Assembly: GCA_022829145.1 (NCBI GenBank)
Contig: CM040744.1
Coordinates: 4,370,001-4,434,000, forward strand
Origin: Albula goreensis
Taxonomy: Eukaryota > Chordata > Actinopteri > Albuliformes > Albulidae
Direction: 5' to 3'
DNA length: 64,000 nucleotides
Position 1 is the first letter of the stretch; each line of letters starts with the position of its first letter. The position numbers were made by a program, and so were the translations under genes. The notes beneath the pieces are model-generated. The model worked only from the letters and a program-made list of their open reading frames with translations. It was not told the DNA's origin and ran no database searches. Below are positions 33,735-46,385 of this stretch, one piece after another.

Positions 33735-34597
33735 GGGGGCCAAGCAGCGAAGATGCGTAGGCACCCATTGAGCTTCTACCTTTTCTTATTTGGCATAATC
33801 ATCTTCTTCTTCAGCCATTGAAGTCTATGGCAGCCCCTAGATCTGTATGGTAAAAAGTTTTGAAATTTGGCACACTGATTGGGTACAGTCTCGTGATTCT
33901 TTTCGCCAAGTTTCATGTCTGCACTTTGAGCACTCTAGCACCACCAATGGGTCAAAGCTGGAGGTACGTTTACGCAGGTAACTTTTGAACCATATGCCCA
34001 ATTTTCAAAAGTTCAATGCACCCAATGATGACAGTTTCCGCCATTTTGGATTTTCTGCCACATTGTATTTTATGAAAAAGTTCAAAAATTCTTCGCAGGC
34101 CAAATATTTATTCCAATGTTCACCAAATTTGGCACAGATGATCTTCAGACCAAGCCTCACAAAAGTTATCAGATGGATTTTTGATTTTCAAAACCGTTTA
34201 TTTGTTACAGCTAATTGAAATTGGTTGCAAAGCCGCCAAACAGGAAGTGAAGTCATATCGTAGCAATGCTGTGATGTATCGATATCAACCTTGGTATGTG
34301 GACTCGGGATCCCTTCCTGAGGATGTGCAAAAAATTTGGCATCATTTGACACCTGGGGGGTACTGCAATAAGCAAAAACATATTCTCCCTAATAACTGTT
34401 AATATAATTGATGCAGCCGCTAAATTGGCCCAAACAGGGTGTGCGCTCATATCTCAGTTGCACCCAATCTTTGGTCAACTGACCTAAAACCTCCTATCAG
34501 GGCTTACAGCCACGCTTTTATCCTGATCAGATCGAGTTGTCATGGCAGCTCTGCCCTACTGGACCGTTTGGCCCGCTCATCGCGGCTTGCAGCTATA
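33735..34597. mobile_element. non-autonomous DNA transposon-like element
   Basis: A block of about 860 bp starts GGGGGCCAAGCAGCGAAGAT and ends GCCCGCTCATCGCGGCTTGC. The ends form an imperfect inverted repeat: CAAGCAGCGAAGATGCG at 33741 against the reverse complement of the right end, 12 of 17 identical. Inside are phrases typical of a teleost dispersed repeat (GCCATTGAAGTCTATGGCAG, AAATTTGGCACACTGATTGG). It has no transposase frame, so it would depend on a partner. Superfamily not determined; target-site duplications not resolved. Confidence 0.5.
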
Positions 34598-37335
34598 TTT
34601 TAACTTGTTTTTATAACTGTGGCTTTTTCTGCAGTTAAACATAAACACAGGGAGATAACTTCAGGTGAGTACTCATTATAAAGTCCATGCACAGTTCCGT
34701 GGGTAATGCCCCCCAGGGCCTGTGAGTACTAGACTGTGGGGTGTCCGTGTGGGGGGTGGATCAATAATGCTGAGTGCTGCTCTGGACTCCTCTTGCTGCT
34801 TTACGAGCCCCCGCTTTAACCCCCTTCAGAAGCCTGTATCCCTCCCCACACCACCACCATCTTTTCTTCTGTGGTTATTGAATATCGTCTTTCTGTATCT
34901 GTGCCCCTCCCCACACCACCACCATCTTTTCTTCTGTGGTTATTGAATATCGTCTTTCTCCCCCCGTCTGTCTGTCTGTCTGTGTATCTGTCTGTCTCTA
35001 AGCTTGGGACTGAATGGCCATACTCCAGGACAGGTGCTACATGCATGCCAGCGCTTTTTAAACATGACTCCATTTTAAAGTACAAACTTCATTCTTGTTA
35101 TTTTTAAAGAATGTGTGATTATGTTTGTGAGAGAACCTCTCTCTCTCTCTCCTTTCTGTCTCCCTCTGATTCGTTGCTTACCCCAGCAGGGAGAGCTTTG
35201 AGCATTGTGTCCCCTCCCACCACCCTGCCCAGTAACCCAAGGACCCAGTGTGTGTGTTTGTCTGTGTGTTTTCTGTGTGTGTGTGCGTCTGTGTGTTTGT
35301 ATGTTTTTGTGTGTGTTTGCAGACACCTGCTCTGTGTGCATTTATCAGAATTGGATATAAGTCAGGTAAAGGCCATAGAAACACAACATGAAAATATAAG
35401 CATGAAAATGGCCTATATCCCGCATATCTATGGTACTGGGATATGTGTCATATTGTGACTCTCGTGTGTGGGGTACTGGGATACATGTCATACTGGGATA
35501 TGTGTCATATTGTGACTCTCTTGTGTGTGTGGTACTGGCATACATGTCATACTGGGATACGTGTCATATTGTGACTCTCTAGTGTGTATGGTACTGGCAT
35601 ACATGTCAAATCATGGCTCTTGTATCAGGATACATGTTGCATGATGTTAAGTTACCTTAACCCACGGGCTGCTGGTGTGATACAGACAGGAAACACCCCT
35701 GCCTGCTGGGACAGCGCTGGTGCGTGATCACACTGTCTTTAGTGTGTAGTGTCTGTTGTGTAAGGTTAACTGACACACATAACTGACAGTGACTGATTGC
35801 AGAAGCCATACGGTGGAGAGTGAGGCGTGGAAGCGCTTGGGCGGCTCAGTCTCTGGAACTTTCCGCGGTTCGGAGGAGCAGATGCGCTCACGTTGGGGCT
35901 GTCTGGAGAGTCATACGGCGCGGTGTTAATTCATGCCCCTCAGTGTTTAGTCAAGTCATCATTTCAATTCTGCAAATGAAAAATTCATTTTCAGAAGGAT
36001 TAATATTTCAGTGTGACAATATGGCCCTGCATCAGACGAGAGCTATGAAATAATGATCAGCCGTTTGTTCGACAATGCATGGATAATTTATACTTTCTCT
36101 TTCCTGATTTAATCACCTGCTGCTCTCATCCTGTCTCCCTCTCTTTGTGACTTCTCTCTCTTTCATACACACACCCACACATACACACGCCCTTGATGAA
36201 GGTCACACAGATTACATAGGCCTGGCTGATGGACACCTGCAGTCCAGCAGCAAGCTGTCGTTGGTCATGTGACACGACAAAGTTCTTCCCGATTCTGGTG
36301 AGGCATTCTGGGCCACTGGGCCACGGTTCTTGCCCTCGTGTTGCAGTTCTTACCACGCTGTTAAGATTCTGTAGTACAGAAGGAATTCTGGGAGAGGGAT
36401 TTCTTGGTTGTAGTAACTAGTTTCAATGTGCATAGAGTTGGACATCTTGACGGCATAGGATATCTTGGATGGAACCTTGCAGCTGGAGTACCATGTGACT
36501 CAGTGGCTGATCATGTGACACATTGGCTGAGTGTTCTCTGTCAATAATGGAGCCGGTCGTCCACAGTAAAAATGAGCTTATGGCAGTAGTTTATGTGAGC
36601 AGGTAGGTACTCACACCTCCACTGACAGGCCTGGTGTCCTCATTTCCGCTCTGATTCAGGCCTGGTCTGAAAGGGCTCTCAAGGGCACTGGTCTTTTCAC
36701 ACACAAACCTTTTGTGATACGGTACAAAAGGTGCAGTGAACAGATGCTTTATTTTCTCATCGTTTCTGTAATTTCTTTCTTCCTCCTCTCTCAGTAGCGG
36801 GGTTTTATTCATTTGTTCCTCAAGGTGAGCAGCTGGGGTTCTGAAGGAGCTGATTGGCCGAGGCCGCAGTCTTTTCAGGGTGATGTGGCCTTGGGGTCCA
36901 ACTGTGTAAGGGTGGTCGGTGACGACTGCTGGCCAACTCAGTTTAACCCTGGAAGACAACCCTCACCATGCCTGCCTGGCTCTGTCCGCCATTGTGGCTC
37001 AGATACACTCCCCGCTTGGTCATCTGTGTCCGCCATTGTGGCTCCGCTGCACCCTTATAGGGCTGACTGATGGGCAGTTCTCTTTGTTCCAGAGTCATCT
37101 TGAAAGAAACTGGGTTTTGCTTTGGATGGTTGTGACAGTGGACCTCAGACAGCCACAGTGGAACCTGACTGGGGGCCTTTCTGCTTGGCTGCGCCCTTAT
37201 TGTGCGGATGAGCAGCCAATGAGCTCAGCTTTCAGACATTTTTTCCTGTCAGACAGCCAGTGAGGTCAGCTTTCACATTCTCTTTCTGTCAGACCTGGTA
37301 AACACACATGTCTCTGGGAGAGCACGCGCAAATCC
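34598..37335. other. unique intron 4 sequence with short duplications
   Basis: A 54-base segment at 34841-34894 is repeated exactly at 34906-34959. 35430-35625 holds about three copies of TACTGGGATACATGTCATAC. GT-rich sequence lies at 35246-35320. GTCCGCCATTGTGGCTC occurs twice between 36986 and 37044. No gene. Confidence 0.6.
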
Positions 37336-37790
37336 CTCAAAACACTGAGATTACAGCACGGGTTTCTCTCAGTGCGTCGTGTTCTGATTACAGCACGGGT
37401 TTCTCTCAGTGCGTCATGTTCTGATAACAGCACGGGTTTCTCTCAGTGCGTTGTATTCTGATTACAGCATGGGTTTCTCTCAGTGCGTCGTGTTCTGATT
37501 GCAGCACGGGTTTCTCTCAGTGCGTCATGTTCTGAGTGCAGCACGGGTTTCTCTCGGTGTGTTGTGTTCTGATTACAGCACGGGTTTCTCTCAGTGTGTT
37601 GTGTTCTGATTACAGCACGGGTTTCTCTCAGTGTGTCGTGTTCTGAGTGCAGCACGGGTTTCTCTCGGTGTGTTGTGTTCTGATTACAGCACGGGTTTCT
37701 CTCAGTGTGTTGTGTTCTGATTACAGCACGGGTTTCTCTCAGTGTGTCGTGTTCTGATTGCAGCACGGGTTTCTCTCAGTGCGTCCTGTT
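37336..37790. repeat. 37-bp minisatellite (about 12 copies)
   Basis: Unit GTGTTCTGATTACAGCACGG plus GTTTCTCTCAGTGCGTC, highly uniform. Confidence 0.95.
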
Positions 37791-39945
37791 CTGTTGGAGA
37801 CACGTACGCATGCAGTTTGCGATGTGCTCTTTTGAACTCATCCTAGAGCAGCGCATGCCCGTTAAAATGGAAGTGTGTCTTCATTGAATTGTCTGCCCTT
37901 GAAGATTCTATGTGCATTTCATTGAATCTGACCTTCTGTCACTAGCTTTTGATTTTTTTTTCCCCAGTTGAATGAAGGGCAGTGTTTTAGCAGCTGGTCT
38001 TAGCTGTGTCTAAGAGAGCGTGAGTGAGGGAGGGAGTATGCACTTACCATCTCTGTAAAATGTTTTATCCATTGCTGGATCTAGAGAAGAAGGGAGAGGT
38101 AAAGAATGAAGGAAGGAGAGATGAAGGTAGCAAAAGAGACAGCAGAGGAGAGGGATGTGGGGACAGTGTGAGTGGCTGTGTTTTGGGTTTGATATCATGG
38201 TCCGCTGTTTTTGTGTGCGTGCGTGTTTGTGTGTGTGTTTGTTTGTGTGTGTGTGTGTGTGAGTGTGTTTACAGTGTCTGCTTGGCTGCAAACATAACTG
38301 TATTTTATTAACGTTCCTGGGATTTATTTTGCAACGTGCTTTTGTCTGTTCTGGTTTTTCTGTGTTTTTGGTGCCTGCCTTTCTTTGTGAACTTTCAGAC
38401 TTGTTTGTGTGCAGTTCTCAGTGACTCCATAATTTAAAGTGATTATCGTGTATTCGGCGCCTCAGAAATCACAACGAACACAGAGGAACACTGTAGCCCT
38501 GTAGTAGTTGTCCTTCAGCCATTTAAAAATACATATCAGCTTTTAAGCTCGGAGCAAAGAATGGCATGTTTTTGGGTTTTTTTTGGGTGGGGCGGGGGTC
38601 GGGGTTAGGGGGGGGTTTCAGACATCAAAGGCAGCACAAGGCCAAATCAAAGACTTAACCCTGTTCCATTAATGATGGCGGGTAAATAAGCTGGGTCGTC
38701 TGGGCCCCCCCGCGGGACCACAGCCCCTGCATCAGGAAGAGAGCTGCTCAATAATACATGGCTTATGTGATCAGCCGCCGGCGCGGTTTAACCCCCCAAC
38801 CCCCAAACTCCTCCACCCCTTAACCCCCTCACCCCCCGCTCTCTTTTGTACTTTGGAGCTGGAAAAAGAAAAAAGTACAAATGTTTTTTCTTTCCCCTCT
38901 CCATCTTAGCTGTTTGTGGAGTTTGTATTCACAGAGGGGGGGGGTACAGAGGGTTTTTTTGGGGGGGTGGGTTATAAGAGACTTAAGTGGTCCTGTTCAT
39001 AAATAATGCCGATTCCTCTCGTTCCACAGAAGGAGTTTTTGGGGGTGAAGCCGATGTTTGTGCAGTTCTGTACACCGCTTGTATCTTTGAATCTCATCTT
39101 TTGTGTGTGTGTGTGTGTGTGTGTGAGTGTGTGTATGTGGAGTGTGTGTGTGTGTGTGTATGTGAGGTAGAGGATTGTAAAGTGTGTGTATGTGAAGAGT
39201 GTGTGTGAGTGTGAGAGAGAGGTAGAGGATTGTAAAGTGTGTGTGTTTGAGGTTAAGAGGTGAAATGTGTGTGTGACAAATGGAGACTTAGAGGATTGTA
39301 AAGTCCTGAAGTGTGTTTGAGGTTAATGGCAGGTGAAATGTGTGCTGTAACAAACGGAGACTTAGACCCGAGAGAACAGCGCTCCTGATGTGTTTCCTTT
39401 GTGAGATTAGCATGTCAGCTTGGCCAATGACAGCTCAGCAGTGTCTAAGCTTGACCAGTGACAGCCCAACAGTGTGTAAGCTTGGCCAATGACAGCCTAA
39501 CAGTGTATGCAGTTTAAATTCTGAATCGCTCAAGTTTTCTTTTCTTGAGGGAAACACAGAAACAATGAAAGCTGCTTGGATAAGAGTGCCTTCTGGATGG
39601 ATAAATGCAGTCACATGCATACACATTGGGCAGGAGAGTGTGTGTAGTGTGTGTTTGTATTAGTATGTGTGTGTTTTTAGAGGGTTTTTAATATAAATTA
39701 GAGGTCATAAACTGACCCCCAACCCCCTGAGTCGTAGAGAGAGCACCTGCCCTGCAGACCACCCCCTGGCCCCAGTCATGAGTCCTGTCAGGCTGGGCTG
39801 GCCTGCAGGGAGGTGGGGTGCTTGCTGTAGGCGAGCCCCAGGCTGTTCAGGCCTACCTGGGCGTCCATCTCTCCTAGTCTGCCCCTGTGCACCTCTGAAA
39901 GGTACATGAGGACAGAACAGGAAACATACTCACTCATATACACAC

Positions 39946-39979
<34 letters not shown>

Positions 39980-42604
39980 GCAGTGTATAGACAGGGCCAG
40001 TGTGAGTGGTTGCTCTTGTTTAAAGGGTTTCGCTGAGTCGTGATACTGATCTCATCCCCACCCATGTAGAGCTCTCCACAGGTCAACGCAGTCCTTTATC
40101 ATGTCCAGCACGCCAAATGTTTGTTTAGTGTTTATTTATTTTATTTATTTATTTTATTTGTGAGGGGAAAGCCGTTCTCATCTGCATGCCTTCTCTGTGG
40201 GATGGAGGATTTTCATGTGCCCAGGGTGGATTTGTTTTCTCAGACGTGTGCGCCTCACCACAGCTTGTGTAAAGTGTATGATAACGAAGCAGGTATGAAA
40301 TCTCTTGCCGAATAAGTACTTTGTGTCCATGACCTTTGCCACAGCTGTAGAGAACAAGCAGGTCTCCACTGAATGTGCTCCAGCCTGCAGCGCATCAGCT
40401 GTTTTGTTTTTTTGTTTTCCGCAGAGAATTTCTCTGCGATTGTGGAAGTGCTGCAATTGAAAAAAGCAGCAAGTGAAAAGATCTCTAATTTTGGAAAGGC
40501 CGTTTAATGAGCTGCTATGAAAAATATGCTGGCCAGATACTCAGCTCTGTGTCTCCCTGCAGCAGGTAAACGGATGAAAAGGTGTCAGATAGTGTCTGTT
40601 GGCTGGGCAGAGTGCTGGCTCTATGAGGGCAGAGCTTCACCTCAGCTGCTTCCCGGGTTATTTAACGGACAGCAGAGTGCTGAGAGAAGCAGGAGGACTC
40701 AAATGGCCGGTTATCCTTAGCAACTGAAAAAGGTAATGAGAGGGGCGTATGCGTTCACTCGCTGTTTGGGCACTGGCTCCATGGGTTACCAGGGTTACCA
40801 GTCCTCTGTGATCCTCTCCCCCGGCCTGGAGACTGATACAGCCCGGCAGCACGCAAACAGTGCCCCAACTAAAGCCACACTCACCCCCAAACTTCACTGG
40901 CTTTCATGTGTGGGAAAAAAAAAAGAAGTGTGTGTGTGTGTGCGTGTGTGTGCGTGTGTGTTAACGTGTGTCTGTCTCTGTGTGTGTGTTAACTGACTCT
41001 GAGTGCGCAGGGTGAAGCTGTACGTCCCCCACATGTTTAGGTGCCGTGGCCTGAGCTGTGGTTTGGGGCACCTCACAGTATCATCTCTAGTCTTAGGAGT
41101 TGAGATCATTCAGCCCCTCTGTAAATTTGGGCCCGTTTCTGTCAGAACGTAGCTGACACTGTAGAGCTGCGTACGACGAGCAGAACGCGAGCTGCGTGTT
41201 CGGCGGCAGCGGAGTGTGGCGGAGTGAAGCGCGGCAGATGAGGGATAAACGACCGTGCTCAGGACAAGCATCCAAGCGGCAAAAACCGTTTTAACAGTCG
41301 CCGCGACAGCACAAAGCGGCTTTACAGTAAATGGGGTGGGGGAGATGAAATGCGTTTTACACGTGCTCTGACAGCGCTTTTATTCGGCTGTTTTTATTTA
41401 TTCAAAGCTTCACACAATTTGACTCGACAAAGCGCTTTTGCCTAAAGGGAGCAAGGCTTGCTCTCGCTGGGATTAACATCAGAACACAGTTTTCTAATCA
41501 AGACAAATACGATCGATACGCTTCAAATAAGACGCAGCGTTTTCTGACAGGGTCTGTGAGACTTGCTGGCTGCCATTGATCTGCCTTGTTTTTGTGAGGA
41601 CTTTGGAAACGCCGGCCAGGCGGCTCCATAAACACCCTCCCGTCAGTTTCAGAACCAGCTACTCTCTGAAGACTTGCCAGCTGTACAATCCAATACTTTG
41701 ATTTTGAGGGCGGCCTTGTTCTTCATCGCCAGCATGCCGCAGGGAAACGTTACTGCAGAGCGAAAGGGCTGGTCAGGGAGAACCCGCCATTATGACCTCT
41801 AACAACTTGTGGAATGAATAAAATACGCTAATCTGTGAGCATGTGCAAGGAAAGGGAGAGTGGGCGAGAGGTGAGATACTGGGTTTTTGGCAGTAGCCAT
41901 GGGGGTATGGGTTTGTGAAGTGAGATACTGGGTTTTTGGCCATGGCGGTCATTGGGCGGGGCGCGCGTATGGCTTGTTATTGGAGCCTCCTGCGCATAGT
42001 TACTGCGCTGACTGCAGCTGCAGTCTGCAGATGTGGAGATAACAGCCCCTCTGTCACGCCACGGGACGCTCGCTTGTTACCCCGTCAGAAGAATAAAACA
42101 TTGGCATCTGCAAAGTGCAATTTGATTTCCGCAATACATTTTCTAACTGTATTGATCCATGGGGAGTGAAAAATCCATGCTGAGTTCGGTCTCAGTTAAA
42201 GGGAGAAGCTCAGAATGAGAGCCGATCACGGTGCTCATCATTTAAATGACTGGCAATTTCAGATCACAAACTAACCGGGCCGGGGAAGGGAGACGACAGA
42301 TCAATCTTCGCAGCGCGCGGCCGGGGGGGTTGGGCGGTGGAACGCAGCATGGAGCATCAGGGCCGCGTCTGTCTTACTCAATGTGAGAGGCGAGAAAGTG
42401 GACTGACTCTGGGGGGGTTAGGGTTTAGGGTTTGATCCAGGGTACAAAATGTCTATTTGGGGTGAGGCAACAATGGGTTCTAACAGCTGACATAGAGTCC
42501 GTTTCTAAACCAATGCCGGGATGACCAAAATGTCAAGAATCTCAGAGAACTGTGCGTTTAGCAACTGATAGTCAGCGAGGGTCAGAGTTAAAGTGGGACA
42601 CTGT
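37791..42604. other. unique intron 4 sequence, CNE-like tracts and TG microsatellites
   Basis: TG runs occur at about 38229-38270, 39103-39158 and 40929-40990. Alternating CA/CG lies at 39942-39980. Strong G-runs lie at 38585-38615 and 38935-38969. Three copies of an AGCTTGGCCAATGACAGC-like unit lie at 39418-39505. 38640-38790 and 41330-41600 are unique, balanced-composition tracts that look like candidate conserved non-coding elements. No coding exon found. Confidence 0.5.
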
Positions 42605-44500
42605 AGTGGTTTAGCATCAGGCTCTGTCGCTGAGGGCGGCAAACTCACCTTGTAAGCTATAGCTGCTGTCGCTGTGGGCAGCAGACTTACTCTGTAAGCT
42701 ATAGCTACTGTCGCTAAGGGCAGCAGACTCACTCTGCCAGCTATAGTTGCTGTCACTCAGGGCAGCAGTCTCAGTTTGTAAGCTCTAGCTGCTGTCACTC
42801 AGGGCAGCACTCACTCTGTGAGCTATAGTTGCTGTCACTGAGAGCAGCCGACTCACTCTTTAAGCTATAGCTGCTGTCGCTGAGGACAGCAGACTCATCC
42901 TGTAAGCTTTAGCTGCTGTCGCTAAGGACAGCAGACTCACTCTGTCAGCTATAGTTACTGTCACTCAGGGCAGCAGACTCAGTTTGTAAGCTCTAGCTGC
43001 TGTCACTCAGGGCAGCACTCACTCTGTGAGCTATAGTTGCTGTCACTGAGAGCAGCCGACTCACTCTTTAAGCTATAGCTGCTGTCGCTGAGGGCAGCAG
43101 ACTCACTCTGTAAGCTATAGCTGCTGTCTCTCAGGGCAGCAGACTCACTCTGTAAGCTATAGCTGCTGTCGCTGAGAGCAGCAGACTCACTCTGCCAGCT
43201 GTAGTTGCTGTCACTCAGGGCAGCAGACTCAGTTTGTAAGCTCTAGCTGCTGTCACTCAGGGCAGCACTCACTCTGTGAGCTATAGTTGCTGTCACTGAG
43301 AGCAGCCGACTCACTCTTTAAGCTATAGCTGCTGTCGCTGAGGGCAGCAGACTCACTCTGTCAGCTATAGTTGCTGTCGCTGAGGGCAGCAGACTCACTC
43401 TGCCAGCTATAGTTGCTGTCATTCAGGGCAGCAGACTCAGTTTGTAAGCTCTAGCTGCTGTCACTCAGGGCAGCACTCACTCTGTGAGCTATAGTTGCTG
43501 TCACTGAGAGCAGCCGACTCACTCTGTAAGCTATAGCTGCTGTCTCTGAGGGCAGCAGGCTCACTCTGTAAGCTATAGCTGCTGTCTCTGAGGGCAGCAG
43601 GCTCACTCTGTAAGCTATAGCTGCTGTCTCTGAGGGCAGCAGGCTCACTCTGCCAGCTATAGTTGCTGTCGCTGAGGGCAGCAGACTCACTCTGCCAGCT
43701 ATAGTTGCTGTCACTCAGGGCAGCAGGCTCACTCTGTAAGCTATAGCTGCTGTCTCTGAGGGCAGCAGGCTCACTCTGCCAGCTATAGTTGCTGTCGCTG
43801 AGGGCAGCAGACTCACTCTGCCAGCTATAGCTGCTGTCGCTGAGGGCAGCAGACTCACTCTGTCAGCTATAGCTGCTGTCGCTGAGGGCAGCAGACTCAC
43901 TCTGTCAGCTATAGCTGCTGTCGCTGAGGGCAGCAGACTCACTCTGTAAGCTATAGCTACTGTCACTGAGGGCAGCAGGCTCACTCTGTGAGCTATAGCT
44001 GCTGTCTCTGAGGGCAGCAGGCTCACCCTGTAAGCTATAGCTGCTGTCACTCAGGGCAGCAGGCTCACTCTGCCAGCTATAGTTGCTGTCACTCAGGGCA
44101 GCAGGCTCACTCTGTAAGCTATAGCTGCTGTGTCTTAGGGCAGCAGGCTCACTCTGCCAGCTATAGTTGCTGTCGCTGAGGGCAGCAGACTCACTCTGCC
44201 AGCTATAGTTGCTGTCACTCAGGGCAGCAGGCTCACTCTGTAAGCTATAGCTGCTGTCTCTGAGGGCAGCAGACTCACTCTGTAAGCTATAGCTACTGTC
44301 TCTGAGGGCAGCACTCACTCTGTGAGCTATAGTTGCTGTCACTGAGGGCAGCACTCACTCTGTGATCTATAGTTGCTGTCACTGAGAGCAGCCGACTCAC
44401 TCTTTAAGCTATAGCTGGTGTCTCACAGGGCAGCAGACTCATCCTGTAAGCTTTAGCTGCTGTCTCTGAGGGCAGCACTCTCACTCTGTAAGCTGTTAGC
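42605..44500. repeat. 42-bp minisatellite (about 44 copies)
   Basis: Unit CTGTAAGCTATAGCTGCTGT plus CGCTGAGGGCAGCAGACTCACT. Several variants (GCCAGCTATAGTTGC, GTGAGCTATAGTTGC with a 3-bp deletion) recur in the same order, so a multi-unit higher-order repeat is present between 42760 and 43500. Open minus-strand frames repeat a 14-residue motif and are artefacts. Confidence 0.96.
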
Positions 44501-45109
44501 CGTGCGCAAACATTTCAGCACTTCCTGTAAAGGGTATGTGGGGGGAGGCTGTCTGTAAAATCCTCAAACCCCACCCCCCCCTTCCCCCGCACCCACCTAT
44601 GACCTGCAGGCTCGGTAATTTCCTTGGGAGTGTGTGGCGTGAGATGAAAGAAGGGACAGGCTGGACGGCTATCGATCTGCCGGCCAACACTGGGGAGGGG
44701 TCTGACCCACTGACGCATCGCGGCTCAGTGAAGAGATGAAAAAGAAAGGACTCCGTTCACCTCCTCCTTCTCTCGCCTCTCTCCTCCTGCCAGTGGACCT
44801 TTCTCCCTCCCTCCCTCCCTCCTCTACGCCTGAATCAGAATCACATTGCTTTGTTCTCTCCCTCTTCCTTCATTAGTAAGCAGATCGTAATTAGAAAGTA
44901 ATTTATATCCAGTACAGTGGTGTTTTCATTAGGCCCTCTCCGCTCATTGGCTGTTATTTATTTATATTTTAGTTTGAGGGAAGTATGACAGCTTAAATTG
45001 GGTTGTTGAAGCCGCTTATTAAATACAGAGTAATTAGTGTCTGGAGTCTCATGCATGACAAACTCTGTCCTTCAGGGAAAAGATCTCACCAGAAGCCAAT
45101 GAACATCCC
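44501..45109. other. unique spacer
   Basis: C-rich (44570-44595) and CT-rich (44755-44825) patches, then an AT-rich tract. No gene. Confidence 0.6.
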
Positions 45110-45420
45110 TGTGCTTCTGTCTCTCTCCCTCTGCTTCTGTCTCTCTCTGCTTGTGTCTCTCTCTCCCTCTGCTTCTGTCTCTCTCTCTCTGCTTCTGTCT
45201 CTCTCTCTCTGCCTCTGTCTCTCTCTCTCTGCTTCTGTCTCTCTCTCTGCTTCTGTCTGTCTCTCTCTGCTTCTGTCTCTCTCTCTGCTTCTGTCTCTCT
45301 CTCTCTGCTTCTGTCTGTCTCTCTCTGCTTCTGTCTCTCTCTCTCTGCTTCTGTCTCTCTCTCTCTGCTTCTGTCTCTCTCTCTGCTTCTGTCTTTCTCT
45401 CTCTGCTTCTGTCTTTTCAT
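45110..45420. repeat. CTCTCTCTCTGCTTCTGT minisatellite
   Basis: About 16 copies of an 18-bp pyrimidine unit with GCTTCTGT spacing CT runs of variable length. The minus strand is purine-rich. Confidence 0.95.
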
Positions 45421-46214
45421 CTCTCCTCTTCACTTCTCTTTCTCTTTATTTCCCTCTGTTTCTATCCCATTCTGTGTCTCATTCTCTTTGTCTTTCCTTC
45501 CATTCTTCTCATTGGTTCAAATTAAAAGCTTAATTGCCATGACATGTGTCTCCTCCTCTCACTGTCTCCTGTTCGCTGTGTCCTCCTCCTCACTGTGTCC
45601 TGCTCACTGTGTCCTCCTCCTCACTGTGTCCTCCTCACTGTGAGCCCATATTTTGCTCAGTGAGAGAGCTGCTGTGAGCCTCGCTGACAGATGCGCGATC
45701 GGCGTGAGATGCAGATGTGTGATTCGCTGTGGCAAATGTTCGGAGCTGGAGAGGGGGTTTATGGGAAGTTTTTACTGTGCTGGGAAGAGGCAGGTGACAG
45801 GGCTTGTCATAGTCACGTAGAGAAGAATATTCTGGTGGATTGTCTCTTTAACGGGACCGTGCACGGTTATCTGAAGCAGCTGAAGCTCTCCTGACTGCCT
45901 CTGTAGAACATACTCATTAATTCAGACACCGCATACATTTTTTTGTTAATTTAATTAACCAAACCAGAACTTCAGCTGAACTTGTTGACCTTACCACAGC
46001 ACCTGCTCCACCAACTTTGGGAGAAGAAGCCGAGCACGTGACCCCCTCTGAATCACATGACAACGTTCTTGCTTCTATTCATACTGGAGCTTCACCACTC
46101 CTTGCCCACTGCCTATGAGGTTGGAGGATGACAAAGTCAGCATACCATCAGTTTGTGACGCTACAGACGCCCAGCATGACCAGAGTGAGCACCATAGCAA
46201 TGAAGCCAACGAAC
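45421..46214. other. unique spacer
   Basis: CACTGTGTCCTCCTCCTC is repeated near 45560-45640. The rest is unique and without a supported gene. Confidence 0.6.
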
Positions 46215-46385
46215 TTGGCCGGCTTACACCCTGTCATCCCCGGCGAGGCTGGGCCAATTGTTGCCTTGCCAGTGGGGACCTCCAACCAGAGCCTGCAACG
46301 GCAAGGCGGAGTTTCGAACCCCCGATTTCGGGACTCCCAGGCAAACGTCTTACCCTGCGCCCCACTCAGAGGCCCCCACCCATAC
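46215..46385 (-). mobile_element. tRNA-derived SINE (minus strand)
   Basis: Read on the minus strand, 46385-46300 has a tRNA-like head: an A-box-like TGGGGCGCAGG at 46364-46354 and a B box GGGGTTCGAAAC at 46322-46311, with a typical distance between them. The body continues with CTCGCCGGGGATGACAGGGT and GTAAGCCGGCC, like other fish tRNA-SINEs. Such elements are transcribed by RNA polymerase III and moved by a partner LINE. No intact tRNA cloverleaf is claimed. The boundary on the low-coordinate side is uncertain and may reach about 46140. Confidence 0.7.
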
